Assembly (NCBI GenBank): GCA_037576215.1
Contig: JBANDB010000009.1
Coordinates: forward strand, 2,604,001 to 2,668,000
Length of the DNA stretch: 64,000 bases
Direction: 5' to 3'
From: Armillaria gallica
Lineage: Eukaryota > Basidiomycota > Agaricomycetes > Agaricales > Physalacriaceae
The position numbers and the translations under genes are program-made. The notes under the pieces were generated by a model that ran no database searches, was not told the origin of the DNA, and was given only the letters and a program-made list of their open reading frames with translations. Positions within the stretch are counted from its first letter, which is position 1; every line of letters begins with the position of its first letter. This document shows, piece by piece, positions 12,190 to 23,403 of this stretch.

Positions 12190-12575
12190 CAAGTGATTCA
12201 TATAAATGGTTATCACAGACCTCGAGATTGAATCAGTTGAGACCGTGGACAGGGTGCTCTGAAATCAGATCGTTGCGAGCCACTGTGTTCTAAGTAGGAG
12301 TCAGGGTTTAATGCAACAATGAAGAAGCATATCCAAGCGTACGACAGTATTGTCGGGAGCAGGGAGTGGTCGATTGGGCGGTGCGATCGCCTGTGAAAGT
12401 TACCCTGTTAGACATGCCAAAAGCCGTCGCAAGCGTGCATACCGGATCAGAAGTTAAATGGATTGATTCATCCCGAACACCTTCGTCCTGTTGGATTTCA
12501 CCCGCCATCAGTTGCTGCAAGGGATATTAGAGTGCATCTTCAGAGATGGTAATATCCTACCTCAATAACTTCTTT
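12190..12575 (-). pseudogene. Fragment of the 36-38 kb coiled-coil/PQ-rich gene
   Basis: Close copy of 37685-38150: exons and introns with the same splice sites (for example an exon ending GVRDESIH..SDP followed by a GTATGCA-type intron). It holds only two or three internal exons and has a deletion of roughly 60 nt relative to the longer gene. It ends where R copy 3 begins (about 12580), so the gene copy is cut off by repeat sequence. No function is expected. Confidence 0.75.
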
Positions 12576-12584
12576 CTGGCTGCC

Positions 12585-13905
12585 CTTTGAAACACTGGAA
12601 ATGACGGGTGATAACACTGGATAAGAATCGGAATCAGTATGAGTAACGTCAAGGGAAATAGTAGACCAACGTTCAGATTAAATCATCCATCTCCATCAGA
12701 CGAATTGTAACTGGACATGGACGCATCCTGGGGTAACCTTCATCGAGGATAACCACGCATGCACTGGGGTGTATTCCTGTTGGCATATTTGAGTCCAAGT
12801 CGCCTGGCAAAAGAAGAAGGCATATGTCAAAAAAATGTATGTACACTCGCGAGGACCAGGCGATGGAAACATCAGGGATAGCAGACGCGATGACAACATG
12901 CAGCTACAGTCGAGGAGAACGACGTAAGGACTACAAATACAATGGACTGATGAGCCTATTGTATGATTTCTGGACAAGTAAGAGCGACGCATGAATTGGG
13001 CTTCACCGATTCCGTGAGTATCGACTCGACGGACGAGGACCTTCACAGTGCGACCAAGATGAAGACAAATGAGGGGACACCTAAAATATTAAATATTATC
13101 AGAACAACCATTCGTCTATCCAGGACATAGAAACGCACCATGCCTCTTGGTCCTACTATCCATCCCCGTCCTCATATACCCCAATATTCACAAATTCACA
13201 AATTCACTGCAATTTTGTTGATATGAGCAAGAGCCTACGAAGAGGATAAGGAAGCGACCACTCGCCAGCGTCAAATCCAGCATCTCGACCCTGTGAGTCG
13301 ATTCTCCACAAGAAAACTTGACATGATTACCATCCCAGATAAGAACAGCTGAAGCGAGCGCCCTATTGCTGAATTTCGATGGGTGTCGGTGACAAGAGAA
13401 GAAGACCATGGGAATGCTATCTCTCAGCTACATTCAGTGCCCAAAATCATTAACTCCCCTAAATCCACAGCTCGGGGAGATAAGGAATTTGATGCTATAT
13501 CTGATTCCTGCCATCACTTTCTCACGCCTTCTCCCCTTGCTTCGTCCACTGTGTCTGTTAAGCATAGAATTGTCCCTTGTAACCTCAGCGGCGAGTACGT
13601 CTTCAAATTTACATTCAGATATTGTCATTTTACGATACACTTAGATACTTAACTCCACGTCCAAACTACATTTTCTTGGTCGGGGGGCAGAACCGCCAAC
13701 TGTGACCGACCTTGGCGTTTATGCCTAAATCGGGCTGGTCCATTCGTTGAACGCAAATCAATGTCGTACTCGCAGTCCCTCAAGAGGCAAACTTCCTTCC
13801 GTCGGAAAATCAACCCTACCAAACAATGAACCGAAGAAGACCACGTAACTCTTTCGCAGTCTTAGGTACGTAAATCACATCTGCCCAAGTTCTTTGATGC
13901 TTATG
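12585..13905 (+). repeat. Dispersed repeat family R, copy 3
   Basis: Begins abruptly in the 'ctttgaaacactggaaat' block directly after a gene fragment, so it lacks the tRNA-like and F-box 3' parts. It extends further at the other end (to about 13905) through 'cctcaagaggcaaacttcc' and 'gtcttaggtacgtaaatcac', sequence shared with copies 5 and 10. Confidence 0.85.
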
Positions 13906-14162
13906 AGAAGATTATAGGTACAACATAATGTTCTTGATGCATTCCTATATTCAATTAATGTATCAATGACATGACACTATTGCAGACATTGATTAGGAAA
14001 AGGGCCGGTAGAGTAAAACATACAAATGGAAGACTCAGATGGACTACGTCAAATGCAAACAACTCAAGAATCAGCTTACAACAATCTCGCAATAACACTC
14101 TGCACTTGAGCCAAGTTGTCTCTGCCCCGCTGTTCCACATCTGCAACTCGCCTGGTCACCTC

Positions 14163-15113
14163 CTAGAGGGCCCTTTGCAAATTCTCTTCCTGCCGTTCCA
14201 TGTCCTGAATAAGCTGGTCCTTGCGTGAGAGTTCCAACTTGTGCTCCCTAATCTTTTCCCGAAGGTCAGGGAAGGGTGATGCTGGGTGACCAGGGAGGTT
14301 CCCCGTTTTCATATTGCAAGTTAAGCCTTCATACCACTGGAAGGGATGTGGTAAGACAGAGAGACACATGTGGCTAAGCAATGAAACACCTACTCCTTGC
14401 AGAAAATCATCTTGAATGGCTTGGATTTTCGTGTCGTACTAATATCGTGATGAGAGTAGGGGGGTGCAAAGGATGTATGGTAACCTTACCTCCTTCCTAC
14501 ATTCATCGTCTACTTTGGCTATCTCTTCAGCAAGCCGCCTGCGGAATTCAGCTTCGGACGTCCTATCCTATAAAGAGACTCAACAACTAGGCCAACAAAA
14601 CATGTACCAACGGACGTACCTTGACTTTACGGCGGTTTAAGGCTTGATACAAGAATTTAATCCGAGTCTGCAGGCGTTGAACGTTGGTATCATTGACAGC
14701 ACGAAGCTAGCATGTAATGGGCAACTAGTTCACGGACATCAACGGATAGACACACCGGAAGAAGAGTTGATAGCGAGTGGCTCATATCGCCCGAGTCAGA
14801 GAAAGGAGAAGCTGCAGCGACTTGGAATGAGGGGTGAGTGGCGATCGATTGAAACTAAAAAGAAATGTTCAAAACGAGGGAAGACTGGCTACAACAAAGA
14901 CGGCACTGGTACATGAGGCATGGGGGCCTGAAAGACGTACAAGTAAGCAATGACTGGGATGAGAAAGAGAGCGATACTCACCACGATGGGTGGAGGGAGA
15001 ACATGGTCTCCATTTGGACCAGGCGAGGTTACGTTGTTAATAGGTACTCCTTCAAGGTTGAAGAGATGAAGACTAGAAGGCTGAACGGAAGCATTTCTTG
15101 GGGAGGTAGACAT
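14163..15113 (-). CDS. Multi-exon coiled-coil protein
   Basis: Exons read by splice sites and frame: 15113-14982, 14927-14913, 14854-14756, 14667-14620, 14567-14490, 14438-14394 and 14334-14163. All junctions keep frame. The first about 80 residues are Ser/Pro-rich and low complexity (MSTSPRNASVQPSS); the rest is helical and charged (TSEAEFRRRLAEEIAKVDDE, REKIREHKLELSRKDQLIQD). The frame ends at a TAG; beyond it the same frame stays open and helical to about 14080, so this TAG may be a recent nonsense change. The first three exons, their introns and the promoter recur at 2035-2490 in front of an F-box gene. No known domain, so function is unknown. Confidence 0.65.
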
Positions 15114-15129
15114 TATGATGATGGGTGAA

Positions 15130-15470
15130 AGATGAGTTCAATCATTTCGGCAAGAGGGCATTTATATACTCTGCATGAAAGAGTTGCCTAAAACAAACCA
15201 ACAAAGAAAGATCAGGGAGACTGCCCACGGCGACGCCCGACACTTGAGGCATTGAGGGAGAAGCGGTTAATGGAGGTTGATAATCGGCAATGTTACGTAG
15301 CGAAGTCGCATCGAAGGCCTCACACATTGAAAGCGACATGAGTCGAGGAAGGGTGTCTGGGCGAGTCGCGCAGTGGACACAGCCGCAGACACGGAACTCG
15401 TGGTCTGGATTCAAGTAAGTACGACACGCAATCACCGCATGCTTTTGTTACCGACTTGACGCTTTTTTAG
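15130..15470. other. Promoter region of the 15113 gene; otherwise unassigned
   Basis: The first about 60 nt upstream of 15113 include a TATAAAT-like box (rc near 15160) and resemble 1970-2034. The rest to 15470 is unique, and R copy 4 starts abruptly at 15471. Confidence 0.4.
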
Positions 15471-16165
15471 GAACGCACCATGCCTCTTGGTCCTACTATC
15501 CATCCCCATTCTCGTATACTCCAATATTCACAAATTCACTGCAATTTTGTTGATATGAGCAAAAGCCTACGAGGAGGATAAGGAAGCGACCACTCGCCAG
15601 TATCAAATCCAGCATCTCGACCCTGTGAGTCGATTCTCCACAAGAAAACTTGACATGATTACCATCCCAGATAAGAGCAGCTGAAGCGAGCGCCCTATTG
15701 CTGAATTTCGATGGGTGTCAGTGACAAGAGAAGAAGACCGTGGGAATGCTATCTCTCGGCTACATTCGGTGCCCAAAATCATTAACTCCCCTAAATCCGC
15801 GGCTTGGGGAGATAAGGAATTTGATGCTATATCTGATTCCTGCCATCACTTTCTCACACCTTCTCCCCTTGCGGATTGTCCCTTGTAGCTTCAGCGGTAA
15901 GTACGCCTTCAAACTTACATTCAGATATTGTCATTTTACAGTCCACTTAGATACTTGACATCACGTCCACACTACATTTTCCTGGTTGAGGGAAGAACCA
16001 CCTACTGCGACTGACCTTGGCGTTCATGCCTAAATCGGGCTGGTCCATTCACCGAAAACAAATCAATGTTGTACTCACAGTCAAATACAGGATCCATTCA
16101 TTGTTGTACTCTGTCCACAGAGGCGACGTCCCATTTATGCGAGTAGATTCTTGTTCCTTGACTCT
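15471..16165 (+). repeat. Dispersed repeat family R, copy 4 (right half only)
   Basis: Begins at the 'aacgcaccatgcctcttgg' block and runs to about 16165, sharing its last part ('atgcgaacagattcttg'-like) with copy 8. The left half is missing. An internal deletion of about 30 nt near 15872 removes part of the 'cacccactgtgtccgttaa' block. Confidence 0.8.
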
Positions 16166-16247
16166 GCGGCTTTCTCTTTTTGTTCTAGTCGTCGACAAGG
16201 TAAGCCAGCCCATACCTTTTCTTCAACGTAACTGATGTTGCCACCAT

Positions 16248-16448
16248 CTACAGATAGTCACCTGTTGTCAAACTTCCGCTTTCCGCCATCGCGAGTAAGT
16301 ATCCTTCCGGGTCCTGCGTGCCCTTGATTTCTTCGTATCTTCGGAGATGCTTATTTTTTCGTGCACGTTGTTCTGCAGAAAGAAGCCACCCGTTGAATGG
16401 CTGAACCAAGAAATTGTGTCCGAGACGACGAAAACTCTGATCCTCCAC
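16248..16448 (-). CDS. Possible exon, unknown
   Basis: A 66-codon minus-strand frame (RRLGHNFLVQPFNGWLLSAE and RRYEEIKGTQDPEGYLLAMA) looks protein-like, but no partner exon or domain is evident. It may be the remnant of a gene cut by R copy 4, which ends about 80 nt away. Confidence 0.25.
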   Translation of the reverse strand: MEDQSFRRLGHNFLVQPFNGWLLSAEQRARKNKHLRRYEEIKGTQDPEGYLLAMAESGSLTTGDYL

Positions 16449-16469
16449 TAGATCTGGTGGTCACGCATG

Positions 16470-17330
16470 CGACATGGTAAGATTTCCACATTTTTTGCTA
16501 CTATGTACTTGACTCTTGAAGTCCGAGCCTCCCAGCCTCATGAATCCCTAAACAAGATTCGCGCTCAAAGAATATGGTATTCGTGGCGGAGATGGTGCCG
16601 AGGATGTTGGATAGTGATGACTCAGTGAAGGCTAAGCACCACCATCGCAGAACGTTCAGTTGCATCAGGTTAGCTGATCCCAAAACAGAATGTACATATC
16701 TGTTCCAACCTTTGTCTTCCTGCAGTAATTGCATAGGCCCATAGGTAGGATCCTCTCCTGATACCTAATCTAGTACATTTGTCGATGTATTAAATGAACA
16801 TGTTGTACACCTTCATGACATTCGTATATTGCAAGGACACCTGATTTAGAGAGGCCCAACTCTGTGAGAAGGCATAACGGAAAACGCTCTGACAATATCA
16901 TACGCTTACTTATGGCAGTCATGTAAGCTTGAGTCCTGATATGGTGGCTTTGTTGATGCCAGCGAACAGAACACATACTTATGACCAGGTGGGTAGGATA
17001 TGGCGAACAGTACCTTGAGCCATGTGCACGTATCGGTACGCAGATTTGGATCTGGTGCTTAATCTTGACCATTTCTGCGATCCGTTTTGGCTTCTTAAAC
17101 GAGAACATTCCAATATTAATTAGAGATAGATTGGTAACGAGTATGCTTCAGTTGGTCAAAGGAAGGGTAATTACTAATTATGTAAAGAGGGATGTTAACA
17201 AGGAGTGGAAAATAGCGTATACTAAATATCGCAATGTACTATATAATAAAATGGAGGCGTGTTTTAGCATTATGACAGATTTGTCTTCCAGAGACGAAAA
17301 AAAGATAGCCATGATAAACCGTGTAGCAGG
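16470..17330. other. Unassigned region
   Basis: AT-rich stretch. About 16500-16760 resembles exon-poor flanking sequence. Frames on both strands (16770-17108, 16981-17343) overlap each other, share no motif, and neither is convincing. Confidence 0.3.
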
Positions 17331-17339
17331 AGAGGAAGT

Positions 17340-18300
17340 CTAGTCATCTGAAAGGCTGTCTGAGCTGTTGGCAGAACTTTCGCTCTCACTCTTCCCAGAG
17401 CTGCTGCTTTCAGAATCGCTGGCGACGTTTCGGGCTTTGGTAACCTGCGCATGATAATTTATGTTAGTCCTGGATATGAAAGCAGCACAATCAAGACTCG
17501 CTCTCAGTTTAGACCTACACTTCACAGTCCGATAAGCTCCCGACTCGTTTTTGAGGTGGGCTTTTAACATCGCATGCACTGGCCAGCAGTTTTTGTACGG
17601 TTTAAGCCACGGGTGTCTGCGAATCAGCTGGAGTCGGCGCTTGGTCAACAAATCACTAGTTTAGAGGGTTAAAGTGACTCACAGAGTGACAGACTCTGTC
17701 AATCTTGACTGAGTCTTGCTTATTGTAGCAATACCTGAGATCGAGCTTTGCTGCTGCCTGCTCTTTAACATTGTCCTTATGTATATGCATTTGCATGATG
17801 AATCGAATAAATGAAATTTGAGTCCCACACACCGTAACTTTGCGGTATATATCTGCTGACCATTCGCAGTCCTCCATAAGCTTCTTTGCCAAGGAGAAGC
17901 CTCGATTAGGCTTTCCAGGCTCCCCTCGTGGAGCTGCATACTTTGAATTCAAATCAGCGGCCTCTCTGGGCCGTATGTCTGGAGTATCCGTGCCGGGTTC
18001 CCACTCCACGCTGGTCCTAGTGTCTGGTGTCTGACTAGGGCTCAGTGGATGTTGATCTTCATCTGGTCGTGACTGGTCATCAATATTCTGTGCTTTTCCG
18101 TCTCCTTCCACACTCGTACTTGTGGGCGGCTGCTCTGCGGCCACCTCAACTTGTGGTCCTTTCGAATCTGTATCAAGCCAGACATCCACCCGTTGTGCTG
18201 GAGTCACCACCGGTGAAGCGAAAAATGGGGTTTCTACATCTCTTGCTGTGTTCCTAAAGCGCATACGTGGGGTGATGACAGGCAGTGGGTCTTGGAACAT
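17340..18300 (-). CDS. Conserved basidiomycete protein of unknown function
   Basis: Model: exon 1 from the ATG at 18300 to about 17687, an intron of about 55 nt ending CTCCAG near 17631, exon 2 to about 17530, an intron ending GCGCAG near 17450, and a last exon to the TAG at 17341. The N-terminal half is acidic and Pro/Ser-rich. The second exon carries LIRRHPWLKPYKNCWPVHAM, a short WPV-type motif that I associate with widespread Agaricomycete hypothetical proteins. The C-terminus is a Ser/Asp/Glu tail (SESSANSSDSLSDD). There is no catalytic motif. The motif and tail suggest a nuclear, possibly DNA- or chromatin-linked protein, but that is inference. Confidence 0.65.
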
Positions 18301-19249
18301 TGGTCTGAATCAAATTCGAGGGGTGATAAGAGAAAGGTGCGTCTCCATAGATGGTGCCATTAGGAATCACAGATTGGCCACGGGCGATAGTATTAGAAGT
18401 GGGACATCTGATCCTGGACAAATGATAGTAAGGGGGGGGGGGGGGTTATAAGTTATGGATTGTTTCGTCCCTTGCTTGTGATGCTCATTCTTATACTTTG
18501 TCCTCAAGTGCCACTCCATGCAATTGCCAGGCCATTGTTTGAACAAAACCTTTTATGGCTTGGGGACGATTTTTTGCACAGCCTTCCTTGTATTGGCTTC
18601 GATTGTCGCCCAAATTTGTCACTTCACACTGATCGCAACCGGCCCATCACTTCCAGTTTGTCCACCCCTCAACCCTGCAGATTCAGCCAGAGTGACTTGA
18701 ATAGTAGGCATGTCAGAAATAAGTAGACTATTGCTGAGCATGCCTCACTGACAATCCCTGACTGTCTCACTTTTGCAATAGATAAATTCGGTGGTAGGCA
18801 TTCTTCCGGACATGTTAGCATGAGAAAACCAACTATACTAAGGACTTTCCTGCGCATCTTTGACGCTCAGCAGTTCCATAGTCGGTGTACGTTCCCAATG
18901 GGGTGGTGACCAATGCCCCAAAAACGCTGCTCGTGGACACTGCGACAGGAATGCTGTGGAAACGACTGATAGAGTAGATTACTGAGTGTTCGTGATGATT
19001 AGAGCCTGATGTATACTCATCATTTGTAGAATTCGGGAGGAATATATGCATGGACATTGTGAGAGATACAAGCGAGCGAATCATCCTCCACATAACCCTC
19101 CATCAGTATGGCTTACCAGGTAGAACAATTGGGTGCTCACTGACTAACGATACGTTAAGGTTCCCACAACTTCAAGGTTACGATACACTCCTTCGTAGTG
19201 TCTCTTGGCAGCATCAAACTTTGCACGGTGGGGGGTAATGGCACGAGAA
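18301..19249. other. Unassigned region with a 14-G run
   Basis: Upstream of the 18300 gene, with no supported exon. A run of 14 G (18432-18445) lies about 135 nt upstream of the start codon. Frames at 18460-18726 and 18833-19093 overlap each other and show no motif. Confidence 0.3.
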
Positions 19250-20872
19250 GATCTCGTGACAACCCATCTGGCATATGAGCTGGAGCAAAAAAGATATATG
19301 TAAAGGCGATCTGTAGATTCTGTAGATGATTGGGGAATACGTTGCTGCTGAATGTAGGATAAAACATTATATTCGTGTACTTAGAGTCTTGTCGTGAGAA
19401 CCAAAGAACTTGTGCAATGATGATTTACATACTTAAGACTGCAGAAGAGTTATATCACTGACGAAGTATCAGTATGGTACGGGTCTTTCTCAGTTCCTTG
19501 TTCACTAGGGTTGATTTTCCGACGGAAGGAAACTTGCCTCTCGAGGGACTGCGAGTACAACGTTGATTTGCGTTCAACGAATGGACCAGCCCGATTTAGG
19601 CATAAACGCCAAGGTCACGGTTCTGCCCCCCGACCAGGAAAATGTAGTTTAGACATGGAGTTAAGTATCTAAGTGTATCGTAAAATGACAACATCTGAAT
19701 GTAAATTTGAAGACGTACTCACCGCTGAGGCTACAAGGGACAATCCTATGTTTAACGGACACAGTGGGTGAGGCAAGGGGAGAAGGCGTGAGAAAATAAT
19801 GATGGGAATCAGATATAGCATCAAATTCCTTATCTCCCCGAGCTGCGGATTTAGGGGAGTTAATGATTTTGGGCACCAAATGTAGCCGAGAGATAGCATT
19901 CCCATGGTCTTCTTCTCTTGTCACCAACACCCATCGAAATTCAGCAATAGGGCGCTCGCTTCAGCTGCTCTTGTCTGGGATGGTAATCATGTCAAGTTTT
20001 CTTGTGGAGAATTGACTCACAGGGTCGAGACACTGGATTTGATGCTGGCGAGTGGTCGCTTCCTTATCCTCCTCGTAGACTTTTGCTCATATCGACAAAA
20101 ATTGCAGTGAAATTGTGAATTCGTGAATGTTTTGGAGGATATGAGGACGAGAGCAGATAGTAGGACGGAGGAGCATGGTGCATTTCTATGTCCTGGATAG
20201 ATGAATTGTTCTTCTGATAATATTTAATATTCTAGGTGTCCCCTCATTTGTCTTCGTCTTGGTCGCGCTGCGAAGGTCCTTGTCCGTCACATGTTGTCAT
20301 CGCATCGGCTATTCTTGATGTTTCCATCACCCAGTCCTCGCGAGTGTACATACATTTTTTCAATGTATGCCTTCTTCTTTTGCTGGGTGACTGAGACTCA
20401 GATATGCCAGCAGGAACACATCCCAGTGCATGCATGGTTATCCTCGATGAAGGTTATGCCGGGATGCATCCGATTCATCTGACGGAGATGGTCTCATAAT
20501 GGATGATTTAATCTGAACGTTGGTCTACTATTTTCCTTTGACGTTACTCGTACTGATTCCAATTCTTATCCGGCAGGTTATCTGTTTTGAATGCCAACCT
20601 TTTACTGATGGTAGGTTCCTCCCCGGAAGTCGCTCGAGGACTCGCCCCACGACTCGCTTCTGCTGTGTCTGCACCCTTAATCTGCCTACATTCAGATCTT
20701 CCCTATGCTTGGCGCTGATTTTTTATGGCGAACCTTGAACTTCTGTCAAATCCCTTTTGTTGTTGTCAAGTTCATATCTCAATTTTCAGACGATCTAGTT
20801 AATTTTTCACACGAGTTTCATTTCATTTTTATTTACTGTCACATACAATTCTACTATAATTTCTATCTCGAT
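19250..20872 (-). repeat. Dispersed repeat family R, copy 5
   Basis: Inverted relative to copy 1. It continues without a break into the last exon of the decayed F-box gene at 20873-22473, so the F-box 3' UTR and the repeat are one unit here. The outer part (19250-19520) matches 51890-52140 next to copy 10. An internal stretch is deleted near 20280 and the minus-strand frame is broken. Confidence 0.8.
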
Positions 20873-22473
20873 TCAGCCAGAACTGGATGGCTTCGTCCCT
20901 GGTACTAGCTTTAAACTCTATGCCCTTTCCGCTATGTTAGTTCCACTGCATGTGTGGTCATTCTTTCCCCATACGCTGAGCCGGTTGAACATGACCAACA
21001 TGTTTGCGAATGCGATGATCTTGTCAATCTCCACGCCTTGTAGCTGAGTCACCTGTAACATGATGTCAAGTCCTGTGATGATGGACTCGCATAGTGACCA
21101 GGCTATCTGGAGTACTGTCAGTACACGAGCGGGTGGTGCGTTGGAAGGATGCCTACCAGGACGTCATCAACGTTATCATAGTCGTTGAACGAAAGCCACA
21201 AATAATCCACCTCCAAGGGAACATGGGACTGGGTGACTGGGTGGAGGAACTGGAAATTGTTCAAGCCCTCCTTTGGGGGGCAGGGCAGGGAGAGTTCGAC
21301 ATGCGTCTTTCGTGTCAAGTTACTGGATGAGAAGATTGCGGGCAATACGACCTGAAAGAAAGCCTCGATAGAACTTGGCCCACGTTCAGGTTTCAGTTCT
21401 AACCATTCAAGGCCCTCGAATGTTGTGCCTGTCAACATCGGCACCAGCAGCATGGGATGGCCACTGAGGAAGGTTAATCCACAGTTGAAGCCCTTGTAAT
21501 CATGCGTTGCCTGCAAATCTGGGTCATCGTCGACGATGGTAGCGAATACGGTTTCCAGTGTGATGAGTGCCGGATGATGCTGAAGTAAAGCTCGGACAAT
21601 GTGTGCTGGAATGGCTGTTGACAGCCGGAGCTTGGTCAGATTCTTCAAGCACACATTAGCCAGGAAGTTCCATTGCTCTGGAAGCCGAGATGATCTTACC
21701 AAGGCCAATTGCTCGAGGTCAGGAAACATGGAAGGTGTGAACTCGCTAAGGAACGAGTTTTTGTCATCAAAAATCGTCAAATTTCTTGTAGAACTGATGG
21801 AAGGGAAGGAAAATGGACGCCAGCGTCACAAGCCAGTATGAGGGGGAGGCGGTAGTGACATCGTCGAGAAAAGGTAGACCTTTCAGGGAGCGCAATTATG
21901 AACTAGGGAGAAAAAGTGTTCGAGAAGGGACCGTTGAACAGTGATCGGATGGGAAAGTTGGAGATTGAGATCCAACCTGATGGTCGCAAACTGACAGGGA
22001 GCGGCGAGGATTAGGAATTGTATGCAGCACCTGAGGCCTTCCAGGTCCAAGAACTCCATACTCAACTCAATGCCTGACGGTGTCTGACCTCCCTGCTTGG
22101 ACCAGAGCCAGAGTTTGGCTGCAACAAAGCTCTTGGAGGTCACCTGGAGTGCACCTTCTTTGTCCCACAACTTGACCCTTTTGCCAAGGACCTCCACAAC
22201 AATCTCCAACACCCGTCTGCATGCCAGGGCGCTTTGCAACAGATCAGGATTCGACATGTAAGAACAAATCTCTAATTGAAGCTCAACCGGTAAGGTAAGC
22301 AGCCTAGATGGGGGAAGTTGAAGGGGGGCCTGGTGTCTTTGTCGTACTGTAAGGCTCTGCGAAGCATGTCGTTTGATGGGTCTGGCGAGAAGGATGTTGC
22401 CGTGAGATATGGGGTGCTCGTGCCTGCTGGGTGAGTAGTGAAGATTAATAGTGGTAGATGTACGTCGAGGCAT
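20873..22473 (-). pseudogene. F-box-like gene, decayed paralogue of 29010-30613
   Basis: Starts at an ATG at 22473 (MPRRTSTTINLHY), with an F-box-like segment (LTLPVELQLEICSYMSNPDL) and a long leucine-rich C-terminal part. Exon 1 ends at 21157 with the intron at 21156-21108, as in the intact paralogue. The frame breaks at a TGA at 21883-21885 (after HNCAP). It resumes in another frame (TIFDDKNSFLSEF..) from about 21780, and the last exon has an early TAG at 20918-20920. The nucleotide match to 29010-30613 is very high outside these lesions. The family would be expected to bind Skp1 and a target protein; this copy cannot make the full protein. Confidence 0.8.
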
Positions 22474-23403
22474 GAGTGAAAAGCAGTTTTTCTTTGACAA
22501 AGGGATCGCTCACCTATATATACCCCGGATGAACAAAGAGAGGTCCCTGCCTCTTTTAAGATGAACCCATCCTTAGATAGAGATGTAGTCGTCCGTAAGC
22601 TACCCACACAAAAAAGAGGGTGCTTCTTGCATGGCGTTCCTCACATAATTGTAATGTGCAAAACTGGTTCGTCGACGATCGGAATATTGAAACACTGGAA
22701 TGGTTGGCCACAAAGCAACAGAGGCGCAGGCCAGAACACTCCGCAGGTATAATTTTCACAACCTGAGCTGTATCAGCGGATATGGCCAAGCAATCCAGTT
22801 TTCCTGTGTTCACAGACAAAATCGACCTATGGGACCCTCCCCCGACAGTCTGCTTTCTGCCCGAACCTGAAGAAATGACTCTCAAGAACTTTTTGGCACC
22901 AGCCAATTTCCTTTCCGGTGCATGGTTAGGACAGTCATACCCCAAAATATTGGCCACACCTTATCTGTAAGTGCCAGGAAAATCTTTGGAGATAGCAGGA
23001 CTGCATCTTTCCTCAATGATTCTGGTAGTATAACAATATTCAAATATTTCTTAGGAAATGCATGTCAAGGTATCATCATTCATGCTGCAGGACTGAACCA
23101 TAGACCTGCATCTCAGACCACCATCGGCGTACTTGCAGGGGATACATGAACACCTCGGCTTGGAAACCGGCTTGATAAGTTTTTGCTTCTATCAACATTA
23201 CATTACTAAACTTTTCACAGTGCCCAGTAAAGTGTCTCTACTCCGTGAGACAAATTTTGCAACTGTATCAAAATGGTATGAACCTTTGCAGCCACGGCGC
23301 ATGGCTTGCCATGTCAGGGCTGTTACGGACCTGACCGCTCCTGATTGGGACCTTGCGCCGGTGCACCTCTGGTTGATTGAGACACTGACTTTGGTGCTTC
23401 TTC
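22474..23403. other. Intergenic; F-box promoter and a short dispersed repeat
   Basis: 22474-22600 is the promoter side of the F-box pseudogene (TATATATA near 22515) and matches 28900-29009. A segment at about 23220-23390 matches 42238-42380 in the same orientation. A 133-codon minus frame (22556-22957) has no motif and is not called. Confidence 0.4.

Noticed and set aside
22556..22957. 133-codon minus-strand frame upstream of the F-box pseudogene
   Set aside because: Overlaps the promoter side, has no motif and no counterpart upstream of the intact paralogue at 29010.
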